A stretch of 12,440 nucleotides of DNA from Pseudomonadota bacterium (GTDB lineage: Bacteria; Myxococcota; Bradymonadia; UBA4248): assembly GCA_017629415.1 (NCBI GenBank), contig JAGBXG010000265.1:1-12440 (forward strand), read 5' to 3'. Shown in pieces: positions 6,437 through 12,440 of this stretch. The notes beneath the pieces were generated by a model. The model had not been told where the DNA came from, ran no database searches, and worked only from the letters and a program-made list of their open reading frames with translations. Every line of letters starts with the position of its first letter. Position 1 is the first letter of the stretch. A program made the position numbers and the translations under genes.

Positions 6437-6722
6437 GTGGGGCAATGCCCCCATTTTGAGTGGCTCCGCCCCCACGCCAAGGGGCACATTGTACGCAAAG
6501 GTCTTTTGGGGCTCCGTCCCAAACCACGCCAAGGGGCAAAGCCCCTTGAAACCCACAATATGGAGCGTTTATTGCGGGTAGACGAGTAATGGTTACTTGC
6601 GTTTTGAGGGGCAAAATGGAACCCTGTATCCCATTCCAAATCCTGCAATATCCCACTTCGTAAGTGATTTGCGACCTTGCTTACACCGTACGCCAAGGGG
6701 CTGAGCCCCTTGAACCCCACAA
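6437..6722 (+). repeat. Dispersed GC-rich hairpin repeat cluster, copies C1-C3
   Basis: This cluster occupies most of the 350-bp gap between the fusion gene and RNase Z. C1 (6437-6484) is degenerate, with GGGGC-AAT-GCCCC and then CACGCCAAGGGG. C2 (6504-6558) is a full copy, TTTTGGGG to CCCACAA, with the second hairpin CCAAGGGGC-AAA-GCCCCTTG. C3 (6691-6722) keeps only the second hairpin and the CCCCACAA end. C2 and C3 are both followed by the same module, CACAATATGGAGCGTTTATTG, then CGGGT after C2 or TGGGT after C3. After C3 this makes a further inverted repeat, CCCACAAT (6716-6723) with ATTGTGGG (6735-6742). No coding sequence was recognised here. Confidence 0.8.
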
Positions 6723-6738
6723 TATGGAGCGTTTATTG

Positions 6739-6752
6739 TGGGTTATAACCCA
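6739..6752. promoter_or_regulatory. 14-bp perfect palindrome upstream of the RNase Z gene
   Basis: TGGGTTATAACCCA is a perfect palindrome ending 26 bases before the RNase Z start codon. Its TTATAA centre and position would suit an operator or a -10 overlap, but no -35 partner was found. It abuts the inverted-repeat end of repeat copy C3, so it may simply be part of that element. Confidence 0.3.
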
Positions 6753-6778
6753 AGTTAAAAAGCTTAAATGATACGATT

Positions 6779-7354
6779 ATGTCTGTGAGAGAGTTTGTTG
6801 TACTAGGTACTGCGGCGCAAGTCCCCACGCGAGACCGCAATCATAATGGTTATTTTCTTCGATGGGATGCAGAAGGCATTTTGTTTGATCCCGGTGAAGG
6901 CACACAACGTCAAATGACGTATGCAGATATCGCTGCATCTTCGATTACACATATTGCTTTGACGCATTTTCATGGGGATCATTGCCTTGGACTGCCTGGC
7001 GTGATTCAACGGTTGAGCCTGGACAAAACCTTGCATGCCGTCAATGTTTGGTATCCGGCATCCGGTGAAGCTTTTTATCAGGCTATGACACACGCTTCGC
7101 TGTTTCAGCAGAATGTACCTCTGGAACCGCATGGCATCCGTGAACCCGGTGTTATCTTTGAAAATGATGCGATTCGAATTTCAACGCTGCGCCTCGACCA
7201 TCGCACAGATTGCTGGGGGTACCGCATTGAAGAGCTCGAATCGCGTACGATATGTATGGAAGCCTTGGCTGAATTTGGTATCAGCGGTCCGCGCGTAGGC
7301 TTGCTGAAACGCCAAGGTGAGCTAAACTCGAGGATGGCAGAACCGTGTATTTAG
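6779..7354 (+). pseudogene. rnz: Ribonuclease Z, N-terminal part of a frameshifted gene
   Basis: The protein begins MSVREFVVLGTAAQVPTRDR and carries FDPGEGTQRQM and the metal-binding THFHGDH motif (residues 62-68: H63, H65, D67, H68), followed by LGLPGVIQRL and LDHRTDCWGYR (H141). This is the metallo-beta-lactamase fold of RNase Z, which cleaves the 3' trailer of pre-tRNA. The sequence type (NHNGYFLRWDAEGILFDPG) is the one seen in Actinobacteria and Myxococcota. Homology holds to about GELN (residue 183, near 7327). The frame then gives a non-homologous tail (SRMAEPCI) and stops at 7352-7354. The matching C-terminal half continues in the -1 frame. No Shine-Dalgarno is visible before the ATG. 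This may be a real inactivating deletion of one base, a sequencing or assembly error, or frameshifting. Confidence 0.88.
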
Positions 7355-7704
7355 ATGATGTCAGCGTTTTGCGTCCTGGACAGTCTTTTGCTTTTGTGAT
7401 GGACACACGAATCTGTGAAAATGCCATCAAACTGGCCAAAGGCGTCGATATTCTCGTGACAGAAGCGACCTATATGGATGCCGAAGCCAAGCAAGCACAT
7501 GAATATATGCATCTGACTTCACGTCAGGCGGCCACCATTGCCGCAGAAGCCGGCGTGGGCAAACTGGTATTGACGCACTTCTCGCAACGATACATGGGAG
7601 TCGGCGATTTGCTGCGTCAGGCACGCGAAGTTTTTCCCAATACAAGCGCGGCTCGCGATTTGGATAGATTTGAATTTCCAAAGCGCGTCAGATTTAAAGG
7701 CTGA
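7345..7704 (+). pseudogene. rnz: Ribonuclease Z, C-terminal part in the -1 frame
   Basis: This frame continues RNase Z from about LEDGR (7327 onwards) through SVLRPGQSFAFVMDTR, DILVTEATY, HLTSRQAA and LTHFSQRY to the C-terminus DRFEFPKRVRFKG. It supplies the remaining metal-binding Asp (MDTR) and His (THFSQRY) residues and the HLTS motif. In this frame a TGA at 7318-7320 lies just upstream, and there is no credible independent start: the GTG at 7345 lies inside the homologous region and has no Shine-Dalgarno. It is therefore a fragment of the preceding gene, not a separate one. Both halves lack other lesions and keep every active-site motif, so the break is recent, artefactual or tolerated. 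Confidence 0.88.
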
Positions 7705-7733
7705 AATCGCGAACTTACAAAAAACATACCATT

Positions 7734-7788
7734 CCATTGTAAGTTCCAAGGGGCTGAGCCCCTTGGCGGTTGGGCCGAAACCCCACAA
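7734..7788 (-). repeat. Dispersed GC-rich double-hairpin repeat, copy D (inverted)
   Basis: Read on the minus strand this begins TTGTGGGGTTTCGGCCCAAC and continues GCCAAGGGGC, loop TCA, GCCCCTTGG, then AACTTACAATGG. It aligns with copy A in the opposite orientation; the second hairpin (7746-7766) is a perfect 9-bp stem. The rest of the gap to 7905 holds a GC-rich, partly self-complementary stretch (about 7790-7845) and an A-rich leader before the next gene. No other feature was recognised there. Confidence 0.75.
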
Positions 7789-7905
7789 AAACGCGGTGTA
7801 CCCCGTGCCTGGCGAAGTCCGGAGCAAAGCCCGGCAAGATTCCAAAGAAAAACACCTTTCATAGCTCCCCACAAATATAGATAAAACAATAGGAGATTTA
7901 GGATC

Positions 7906-10900
7906 ATGTGGCGACATCGTTTATGGGTTTTATCGTTGTGTGTCCTGGGACTTGCTGGCTGCGGCGAAGAAAAGCCAGAATCTGGAAGTGAAAATAGTGG
8001 CGATGAACAAGTGATCTGCGGCGATGGCATCGTCCAAACGCCTGAAGGCTGTGATGACGGCAATACCGATGCAGGCGACGGTTGTTCTGCAGACTGCGGT
8101 ACTGTGGAGTCAGGATTTGAATGCCTCGTGCCTGGATCGGCTTGTACCTCCATCCATGACGAAACGCCTGAGCCTCAGCCTGAGCCTGAAAATGTATGTG
8201 GTGATAGCCATCTAGATCCTGATGAAACTTGCGATGACGGCAATACCGTTGACGGCGATGGATGTTCTGCAGACTGCAGCACGATTGAGTCAGGTTTTAT
8301 CTGTCCAACCCCAGGAACGGCTTGCGAACCTGAGATTTTATGCGGCAATGGCAAATTAGATGCGGATGAAGTTTGTGACGACGGCAATACCGATGCAGAG
8401 GACGGATGTTCCGAAGCTTGCGACAAGATAGAAACTGGTTATCGTTGTGATAGAGTCGGTCAATTGTGCGTTTTATTGAGCTGCGGTGACGGTGTCATCG
8501 ATGATGGAGAACTTTGTGATTCAGGCAAGCTGAATATGCCCTATTGGCCTTATGATGGCGGCTGTTCTCCCGAGTGTCGTCCGGCACATTATTGCGGCGA
8601 TGGCCTGTTGGATGCTATCGATCGCGAAAATGGTGAAGAATGCGATGCAGGCAAAGATACATCCGATATATATGAAGGGTGTAACCTGCAATGCAAACGC
8701 GTAAATTATTGTGGGGATGGCCAAAAAACGCATGAAGAGACTTGTGATGATGCCAATACGGCTGCCGGCGATGGCTGCTCAGAAACTTGCCAGATGGAAC
8801 CTGGATTCTCGTGTGTCATCAAAGACGGCAAGAGCATTTGCACAGAAATTTTATGCGGCAATGGCAAATTAGATGAAGATGAACAATGCGATGACGGCCA
8901 GCGTGAAGCTGGAGACGGGTGTTCAGCCATCTGTTTGCAGGAAAAAGGCTGGCTTTGTACCTCTGAAACGGGTCAGAAGTCAGTTTGTACAAAAACTTGC
9001 GGCAATGGTGTACTCGACAGCAAAAGCGGTGAAGGATGTGATGACGGCAACTTAAATGACGGTGATGGCTGTTCGTCACAATGCATCGTTGAACAAGGTT
9101 ATGCCTGTCCGGATGCAGGTCAGCCATGTTTGGCCAGAGCTTGCGGGGATGGGATTCAAGCCGCCTATGAGCAATGTGATGACGGAAATATGACTGACAA
9201 CGATGGCTGCAGCTCTCGATGTCGGATTGAAACAGGTTATTTGTGTTCAACCCCAGGGAAAGCTTGCGCATCTGGGTATTGCGGTGACGGCAAAGTTCAG
9301 TTTGGAGAACAATGTGATGACGGCAATGCCGAAACAGCCGGTTGTTCTGAAACTTGTATGATTGAACCTGGATTTGCCTGCAAAGCTGAAGGCGGTGAAT
9401 GCATGGCCATGGTTTGCGGCGATGGCTCCATTCAGGTTTCAGCGGGTTATACAGGATATGAACAATGTGATGACGGCAATACCGATGCTGGCGACGGCTG
9501 TTCGGAGCTGTGTCTTATTGAAACCGGCTATCACTGCGACAGTTATGGACTGAATTGTGTGATGGGCACTTGCGGTGATGGACATCTCGATATAGGAGAA
9601 CCATGTGATGACGGCAATACATTGCCGAATGACGGCTGTTCGCCGCTTTGCCATAAAGAAGCCATCTTTGAATGCGACCATGGCACCTGCAAACCCGTTT
9701 GCGGCGATGGCGTAACCATGTGGATGCTGGAGGGCAGTCTTGCCGAAGAATGTGATGATGGCAATTTGACAGCCGGTGACGGCTGTTCGCCAGATTGCCG
9801 CATCGAAACAGGATTTACATGCACAGACTTTAAAGTCGCCGAACCGCCGGCCTTTATTCAGCTTCCGGTTACTTACCGCGATTTTAGAAGTTATTTTGAA
9901 TCCGGTACTGGAGATGGTTACATCACAAGCGAAATCGATCAAAAATATTCGACCGAAGCCTTTCAAGCTGGCTATGGACATCCGGATTTCCATAACTATG
10001 GCGGCTGCCACAAAACCGGCTATGCAAAAGAATATTTAGATGCCGAGGGCAAACCAGAGCTGACTCAAAACGGTTTTGCCAACTGTTTTGCCGGTCAAAA
10101 TGCCTTTAAAATGTGGTACCGCGACACACCAAATATCAACCGTCCGGTTCATCATCAGCTGTATTTGTGGCTGAAAGATAAGACAACGAAAGAATATTAT
10201 TTTACGAGCGACAATCATACGACAAATGGTGCACCCAATGTCGATGCAAGCGGCAACAAATTGGAAAATGGCTATTTCAACCCCATTAACCAGGTGGGTT
10301 ATGGCGTCACGCCGGGATATACGAGAAATTATAGTTTCACCAGCGAAGTCAGAACCTATTTCCAATATCAAGGCGGCGAAAAATTGACATTTTCCGGGGA
10401 TGACGATTTGTGGGTTTATCTCAATGGCCGTCTTTTTGTCGATTTAGGTGGTTTGCATACCCCTTTGACAGGCACAAACACCCTTGCTGCCGACACATAC
10501 ACGGGAACAGACAGCAACGGTAATACCATCACAATGAAATATGATCCCAAATATGAGGTTTATGAAGGCGGTATTTATGAAATTTCGCTGTTCCATGCCG
10601 AACGTCGTGCCACAGGTTCGAATTTCAGCCTGACCTTAAAGGGATTTTTAAACACGGGGAAGGCAATTTGTGCGGCACAATGTGGCGATGGCATCATCCG
10701 TGGTGATGAAGAATGCGATTATGCCGGCGCAGATCAGAATGATCCCGAACAGAACAAGCTGCATGGTTGTGTTCTTTGCAAACTTCAATCGTTCTGCGGC
10801 AATGGCAAGATTGAAGCCGGTGAACAATGTGATACCCAAGATGCCTGGTGCGATCCCGTATCCTGCCGTCTCATTCCCGACACTTGCGGCAATGGCGTAC

Positions 10901-11388
10901 TGGACGAACACGAGGCTTGTGATTACATGGCTCCGCCTGTCGCTGGTGTTGTTTGTCTGGATACATGCCAAAAATCGGGATGCGGCGATGGTGTATTAGA
11001 CGAAAATAACGGCGAAGAATGCGACGATGACAACACATCCAACGATGATATGTGTACAACACTTTGCAAACGACCGTTCTGTGGGGACGGCATCACGACG
11101 CCCTCTTTGGGTGAAGTTTGTGACGACGGCATCAATGACGGCGCTTATGCGCATTGCGGTTTAGGGTGTACATACCAAGCCCCGAACTGCGGTGATGGTA
11201 TTGTCGATACGGCTTATGAACAATGCGATGACGGCACAAACAACGGCGCTTACGGCACGTGCAATCCCGATTGTACACTTGGCATTCGATGCGGCGACGG
11301 CGTTGTACAGCCGGAATTTGAGCAATGCGATAACGGTGAACAGCAGTCCAGCAGCTGCAGCAGCCATTGCATGTTCCCCGTTAATTAA
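7906..11388 (+). CDS. Large lipoprotein: DUF4215 Cys-rich repeats flanking a fibro-slime domain
   Basis: The protein has 1160 residues. The signal peptide MWRHRLWVLSLCVLGLAGC has a textbook lipobox (LAGC, C19). I count 20 units opening CGDG/CGNG/CGDS and continuing E-x-CDDGN-x-x-x-GDGCS-x-x-C, typical of the DUF4215 Cys-rich repeat. Thirteen lie at residues 38-640, mostly the long type with an extra E-x-G-(Y/F)-x-C arm. Seven shorter ones lie at 926-1156. Between them, about 645-915, is a fibro-slime domain (PA14-like beta sandwich): TYRDF, HPDFHNYGG, AFKMWYRDT, NYSFTSEVRTYFQYQGGE, GDDDLWVYLNGRLFVDLGG, LFHAER, NFSLTL. It is presumably exported, disulfide-rich and surface-anchored, with the fibro-slime domain binding glycans or another surface ligand. 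That role is inference from the family. AGGAG (7891-7895) and AGGA (7900-7903) precede the ATG. A strong terminator follows at 11481. Confidence 0.92.
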   Translation: MWRHRLWVLSLCVLGLAGCGEEKPESGSENSGDEQVICGDGIVQTPEGCDDGNTDAGDGCSADCGTVESGFECLVPGSACTSIHDETPEPQPEPENVCGDSHLDPDETCDDGNTVDGDGCSADCSTIESGFICPTPGTACEPEILCGNGKLDADEVCDDGNTDAEDGCSEACDKIETGYRCDRVGQLCVLLSCGDGVIDDGELCDSGKLNMPYWPYDGGCSPECRPAHYCGDGLLDAIDRENGEECDAGKDTSDIYEGCNLQCKRVNYCGDGQKTHEETCDDANTAAGDGCSETCQMEPGFSCVIKDGKSICTEILCGNGKLDEDEQCDDGQREAGDGCSAICLQEKGWLCTSETGQKSVCTKTCGNGVLDSKSGEGCDDGNLNDGDGCSSQCIVEQGYACPDAGQPCLARACGDGIQAAYEQCDDGNMTDNDGCSSRCRIETGYLCSTPGKACASGYCGDGKVQFGEQCDDGNAETAGCSETCMIEPGFACKAEGGECMAMVCGDGSIQVSAGYTGYEQCDDGNTDAGDGCSELCLIETGYHCDSYGLNCVMGTCGDGHLDIGEPCDDGNTLPNDGCSPLCHKEAIFECDHGTCKPVCGDGVTMWMLEGSLAEECDDGNLTAGDGCSPDCRIETGFTCTDFKVAEPPAFIQLPVTYRDFRSYFESGTGDGYITSEIDQKYSTEAFQAGYGHPDFHNYGGCHKTGYAKEYLDAEGKPELTQNGFANCFAGQNAFKMWYRDTPNINRPVHHQLYLWLKDKTTKEYYFTSDNHTTNGAPNVDASGNKLENGYFNPINQVGYGVTPGYTRNYSFTSEVRTYFQYQGGEKLTFSGDDDLWVYLNGRLFVDLGGLHTPLTGTNTLAADTYTGTDSNGNTITMKYDPKYEVYEGGIYEISLFHAERRATGSNFSLTLKGFLNTGKAICAAQCGDGIIRGDEECDYAGADQNDPEQNKLHGCVLCKLQSFCGNGKIEAGEQCDTQDAWCDPVSCRLIPDTCGNGVLDEHEACDYMAPPVAGVVCLDTCQKSGCGDGVLDENNGEECDDDNTSNDDMCTTLCKRPFCGDGITTPSLGEVCDDGINDGAYAHCGLGCTYQAPNCGDGIVDTAYEQCDDGTNNGAYGTCNPDCTLGIRCGDGVVQPEFEQCDNGEQQSSSCSSHCMFPVN

Positions 11389-11405
11389 TTTTTTAAAGTT
11401 CTTGA

Positions 11406-11467
11406 GCCAGCTATTTCGCTGGCGCTCAATACGCTGCGCTTGCCGGCGCTATGCCCTTAAGGGGCAT
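11406..11467. other. Palindrome-rich 3' region of the fibro-slime gene
   Basis: Two clear hairpins lie just after the stop codon: GCCAGC, loop TATTTC, GCTGGC (11406-11423), and ATGCCC, loop TTAAG, GGGCAT (11451-11467). Neither is followed by a T-run. The stretch TCAATACGCTGCGC (from about 11427) echoes CCAATACGCTTCGC on the minus strand at 11549-11562. These stems lie in the 3' untranslated part of the mRNA ahead of the terminator. Confidence 0.6.
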
Positions 11468-11480
11468 ACGCGCCTTTATC

Positions 11481-11519
11481 GCTCGGCTATGTGCGTTTGC
11501 ACATACGCCGAGCTTTTTT
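11481..11519 (+). terminator. Rho-independent terminator after the fibro-slime lipoprotein gene
   Basis: The stem GCTCGGC-TATGTGC (11481-11494) pairs with GCACATA-C-GCCGAGC (11499-11513, one bulged C) around a GTTT-type loop and is followed directly by T6 (11514-11519). It is the strongest intrinsic terminator in the window and fits the end of the plus-strand transcript. Confidence 0.92.
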
Positions 11520-11542
11520 GATCATCAGCATGCCGGCAGAAT

Positions 11543-11610
11543 AAAAACGCGAAGCGTATTGGAACGCATGAAGCCTCAAAAAGAGGCGAATGCGTTCCAA
11601 TAGCGAAGCG
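11543..11610 (-). terminator. Long palindrome, likely terminator of the minus-strand MYXO-CTERM gene
   Basis: TATTGGAACGCAT (11557-11569) is perfectly complementary to ATGCGTTCCAATA (11590-11602). An inner stem GCCTC-AAAAA-GAGGC (11573-11587) completes a long hairpin. On the minus strand it is followed by CGCTTCGCG and T5 (11543-11547), so it could terminate the gene ending at 11652. The T-run is about 9 bases from the stem, a weaker geometry than the terminator at 11481. Eight-base direct repeats GCGAAGCG flank it at 11549-11556 and 11603-11610. Confidence 0.5.
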
Positions 11611-11612
11611 TG

Positions 11613-11636
11613 GTGCGGCGTATGTAATAGCCGCAC
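11613..11636 (-). other. GC-rich hairpin in the 3' region of the MYXO-CTERM gene
   Basis: GTGCGGC (11613-11619) pairs perfectly with GCCGCAC (11630-11636) around a 10-base loop. It lies 15 bases past the minus-strand stop codon. A T-run (complement of 11644-11650) lies before the stem on the minus strand, not after it, so it is not an intrinsic terminator in that direction. Confidence 0.5.
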
Positions 11637-11651
11637 ATCCTTTAAAAAAAT

Positions 11652-12440
11652 TTAAGCCACAAAACGGCGGCGTAATGGCAACCAGGCCAATCCGATGCCT
11701 GCAAAAAGCATCCACCATGCGTTCATACCGGAGCGCGGCGACATGGCACAGGCACCGCCTTGGAGATTGCCATTTTCATCCGTCGAAAGCGGTTCAGAGA
11801 GGTGAACATCGACATCGTATGAAACGGGCACGCCATTGACTTCGGTGGTTGCAGTGATGACATAATCGCCGGCAGGAATCGTCATCGCGCCATCGACCAG
11901 CGTACACGACCACTGACCTGCAGTATCGGCAATGGATTCGCAGGATGCGGCGATTTCGGTACCATCGGCCGCGCGCATCACGACATTGACATTGGATTCG
12001 GGTTCAGATTCGCCGGAGACTTCAAGCGTATCTGTGGCACTGACTGTTGCACCGGCAGGCGGTGAACTGACGCGCATTTTGGAAGACGGGGCAGGTGCTG
12101 CAACGGCTTCGATCAGGATATCGCGCGCCACACTCAGGCCTTCATCATCCGTCATGAGCAAATGCATGCTGAAAATGCCGGGTTCATCCGGTGCATAAAG
12201 TTCGATGGAAGATGTGGATGTGCTGTCCACGAGATCCCATGCCACATCACTCGACCACCAACTCATCCAAATATCGCCGCCGTCGGTATCGTACGACTGC
12301 GAAGCATCAATGATAAGGCTGGAGCCAACCACGACTTGTTCGGGATAATCGGCCAAAACAATCACCGGCAGGCCGTTTTCCGGCAAAGTGCATGCGCCAT
12401 CCAGACAAGCCCCCTGATAACAATCTGCATCTGAAGTACA
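11652..12440 (-). CDS. Surface protein with PKD/Ig-like domains and MYXO-CTERM-like tail (5' end outside window)
   Basis: The frame is open to the right edge, so only the last 262 residues are seen. The TTG at 12384-12386 is an internal Leu codon, not a start. The visible part begins CTSDADCYQGACLDGACT, a Cys-rich 'C-x-SDADC-x-x-GAC' motif common in myxobacterial surface proteins. A PKD-like beta domain (about 24-112; IIDASQSYDTDGG, HLLMTDDEGL) follows, then an Ig-like beta domain (about 124-215) and a linker. The last 35 residues are tripartite: GGACAMSPRSG (C231), a hydrophobic segment WWMLFAGIGLAWLPL, and RRRFVA. This matches the layout of MYXO-CTERM signals, whose Cys is thought to be processed by a myxosortase and anchored at the cell surface. 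The family assignment is by pattern only. The gene converges with the fibro-slime lipoprotein gene. Confidence 0.85.
   Translation of the reverse strand, partial: CTSDADCYQGACLDGACTLPENGLPVIVLADYPEQVVVGSSLIIDASQSYDTDGGDIWMSWWSSDVAWDLVDSTSTSSIELYAPDEPGIFSMHLLMTDDEGLSVARDILIEAVAAPAPSSKMRVSSPPAGATVSATDTLEVSGESEPESNVNVVMRAADGTEIAASCESIADTAGQWSCTLVDGAMTIPAGDYVITATTEVNGVPVSYDVDVHLSEPLSTDENGNLQGGACAMSPRSGMNAWWMLFAGIGLAWLPLRRRFVA

Noticed and set aside
6367..6720. Minus-strand open frames over the repeat cluster
   Set aside because: They consist of translated palindromic repeats and the end of the fusion gene, with no start signals or recognisable domain.
7318..7333. Programmed -1 frameshift site in RNase Z
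   Set aside because: G CTA AAC does not fit the X XXY YYZ heptamer because the first three bases differ, and I saw no strong downstream stem. It stays only as one option within the frameshift finding.
7670..7864. 64-residue plus-strand open frame after RNase Z
   Set aside because: It overlaps the RNase Z C-terminus in another frame and runs through repeat copy D. There is no Shine-Dalgarno or family pattern.

Overview
The window looks like a chromosomal segment of a Myxococcota- or Bradymonadota-like bacterium (the former Deltaproteobacteria) with unusually moderate GC for that group. The main evidence is the surface-protein repertoire: a DUF4215/fibro-slime lipoprotein, a lipoprotein with a MopE-like motif and a 'choice-of-anchor L' domain, and a protein ending in a MYXO-CTERM-like signal. 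The RNase Z is also of the actinobacterial/myxobacterial sequence type. This assignment is an inference from protein families, not a phylogenetic result.

Layout, left to right. The 5' end of an alanine racemase gene (alr, minus strand) runs off the left edge. A minus-strand isochorismatase-family hydrolase follows (375-941). After a 356-bp divergent intergenic region comes a plus-strand pair: a 666-residue choice-of-anchor L lipoprotein (1310-3310) and, 30 bp on, a 281-residue exported protein of unknown function (3341-4186). Next are a small YwqK/MORN_2 protein (4340-4669), an array of four 33-34 bp hairpin repeats (4711-4840), a fused RluA-type pseudouridine synthase / RlmI-type rRNA methyltransferase (4878-6428), a ribonuclease Z gene broken by a -1 frameshift (6779-7704), and a 1160-residue lipoprotein with 20 DUF4215-type Cys repeats around a fibro-slime domain (7906-11388). 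A strong terminator and several palindromes separate this from a minus-strand PKD/Ig-like surface protein with a MYXO-CTERM-like tail (11652 to beyond the right edge).

A family of GC-rich double-hairpin repeats (about 55 bp: a TGTGGGG hairpin followed by a CCAAGGGGC hairpin) fills four intergenic gaps (236-290, 4198-4325, 6437-6722, 7734-7788) and occurs in both orientations. It behaves like a REP-type intergenic repeat.

Functionally the window mixes housekeeping genes (alr, RNA modification, RNase Z) with at least three large exported, Cys-rich or repeat-rich envelope proteins. No transposase, phage gene, CRISPR array, tRNA or rRNA was seen. The observations most worth following up are the pseudouridine synthase/methyltransferase fusion, the RNase Z frameshift, the stable-hairpin tandem array just upstream of the fusion gene, the dispersed repeat family, and the domain order of the 1160-residue lipoprotein.
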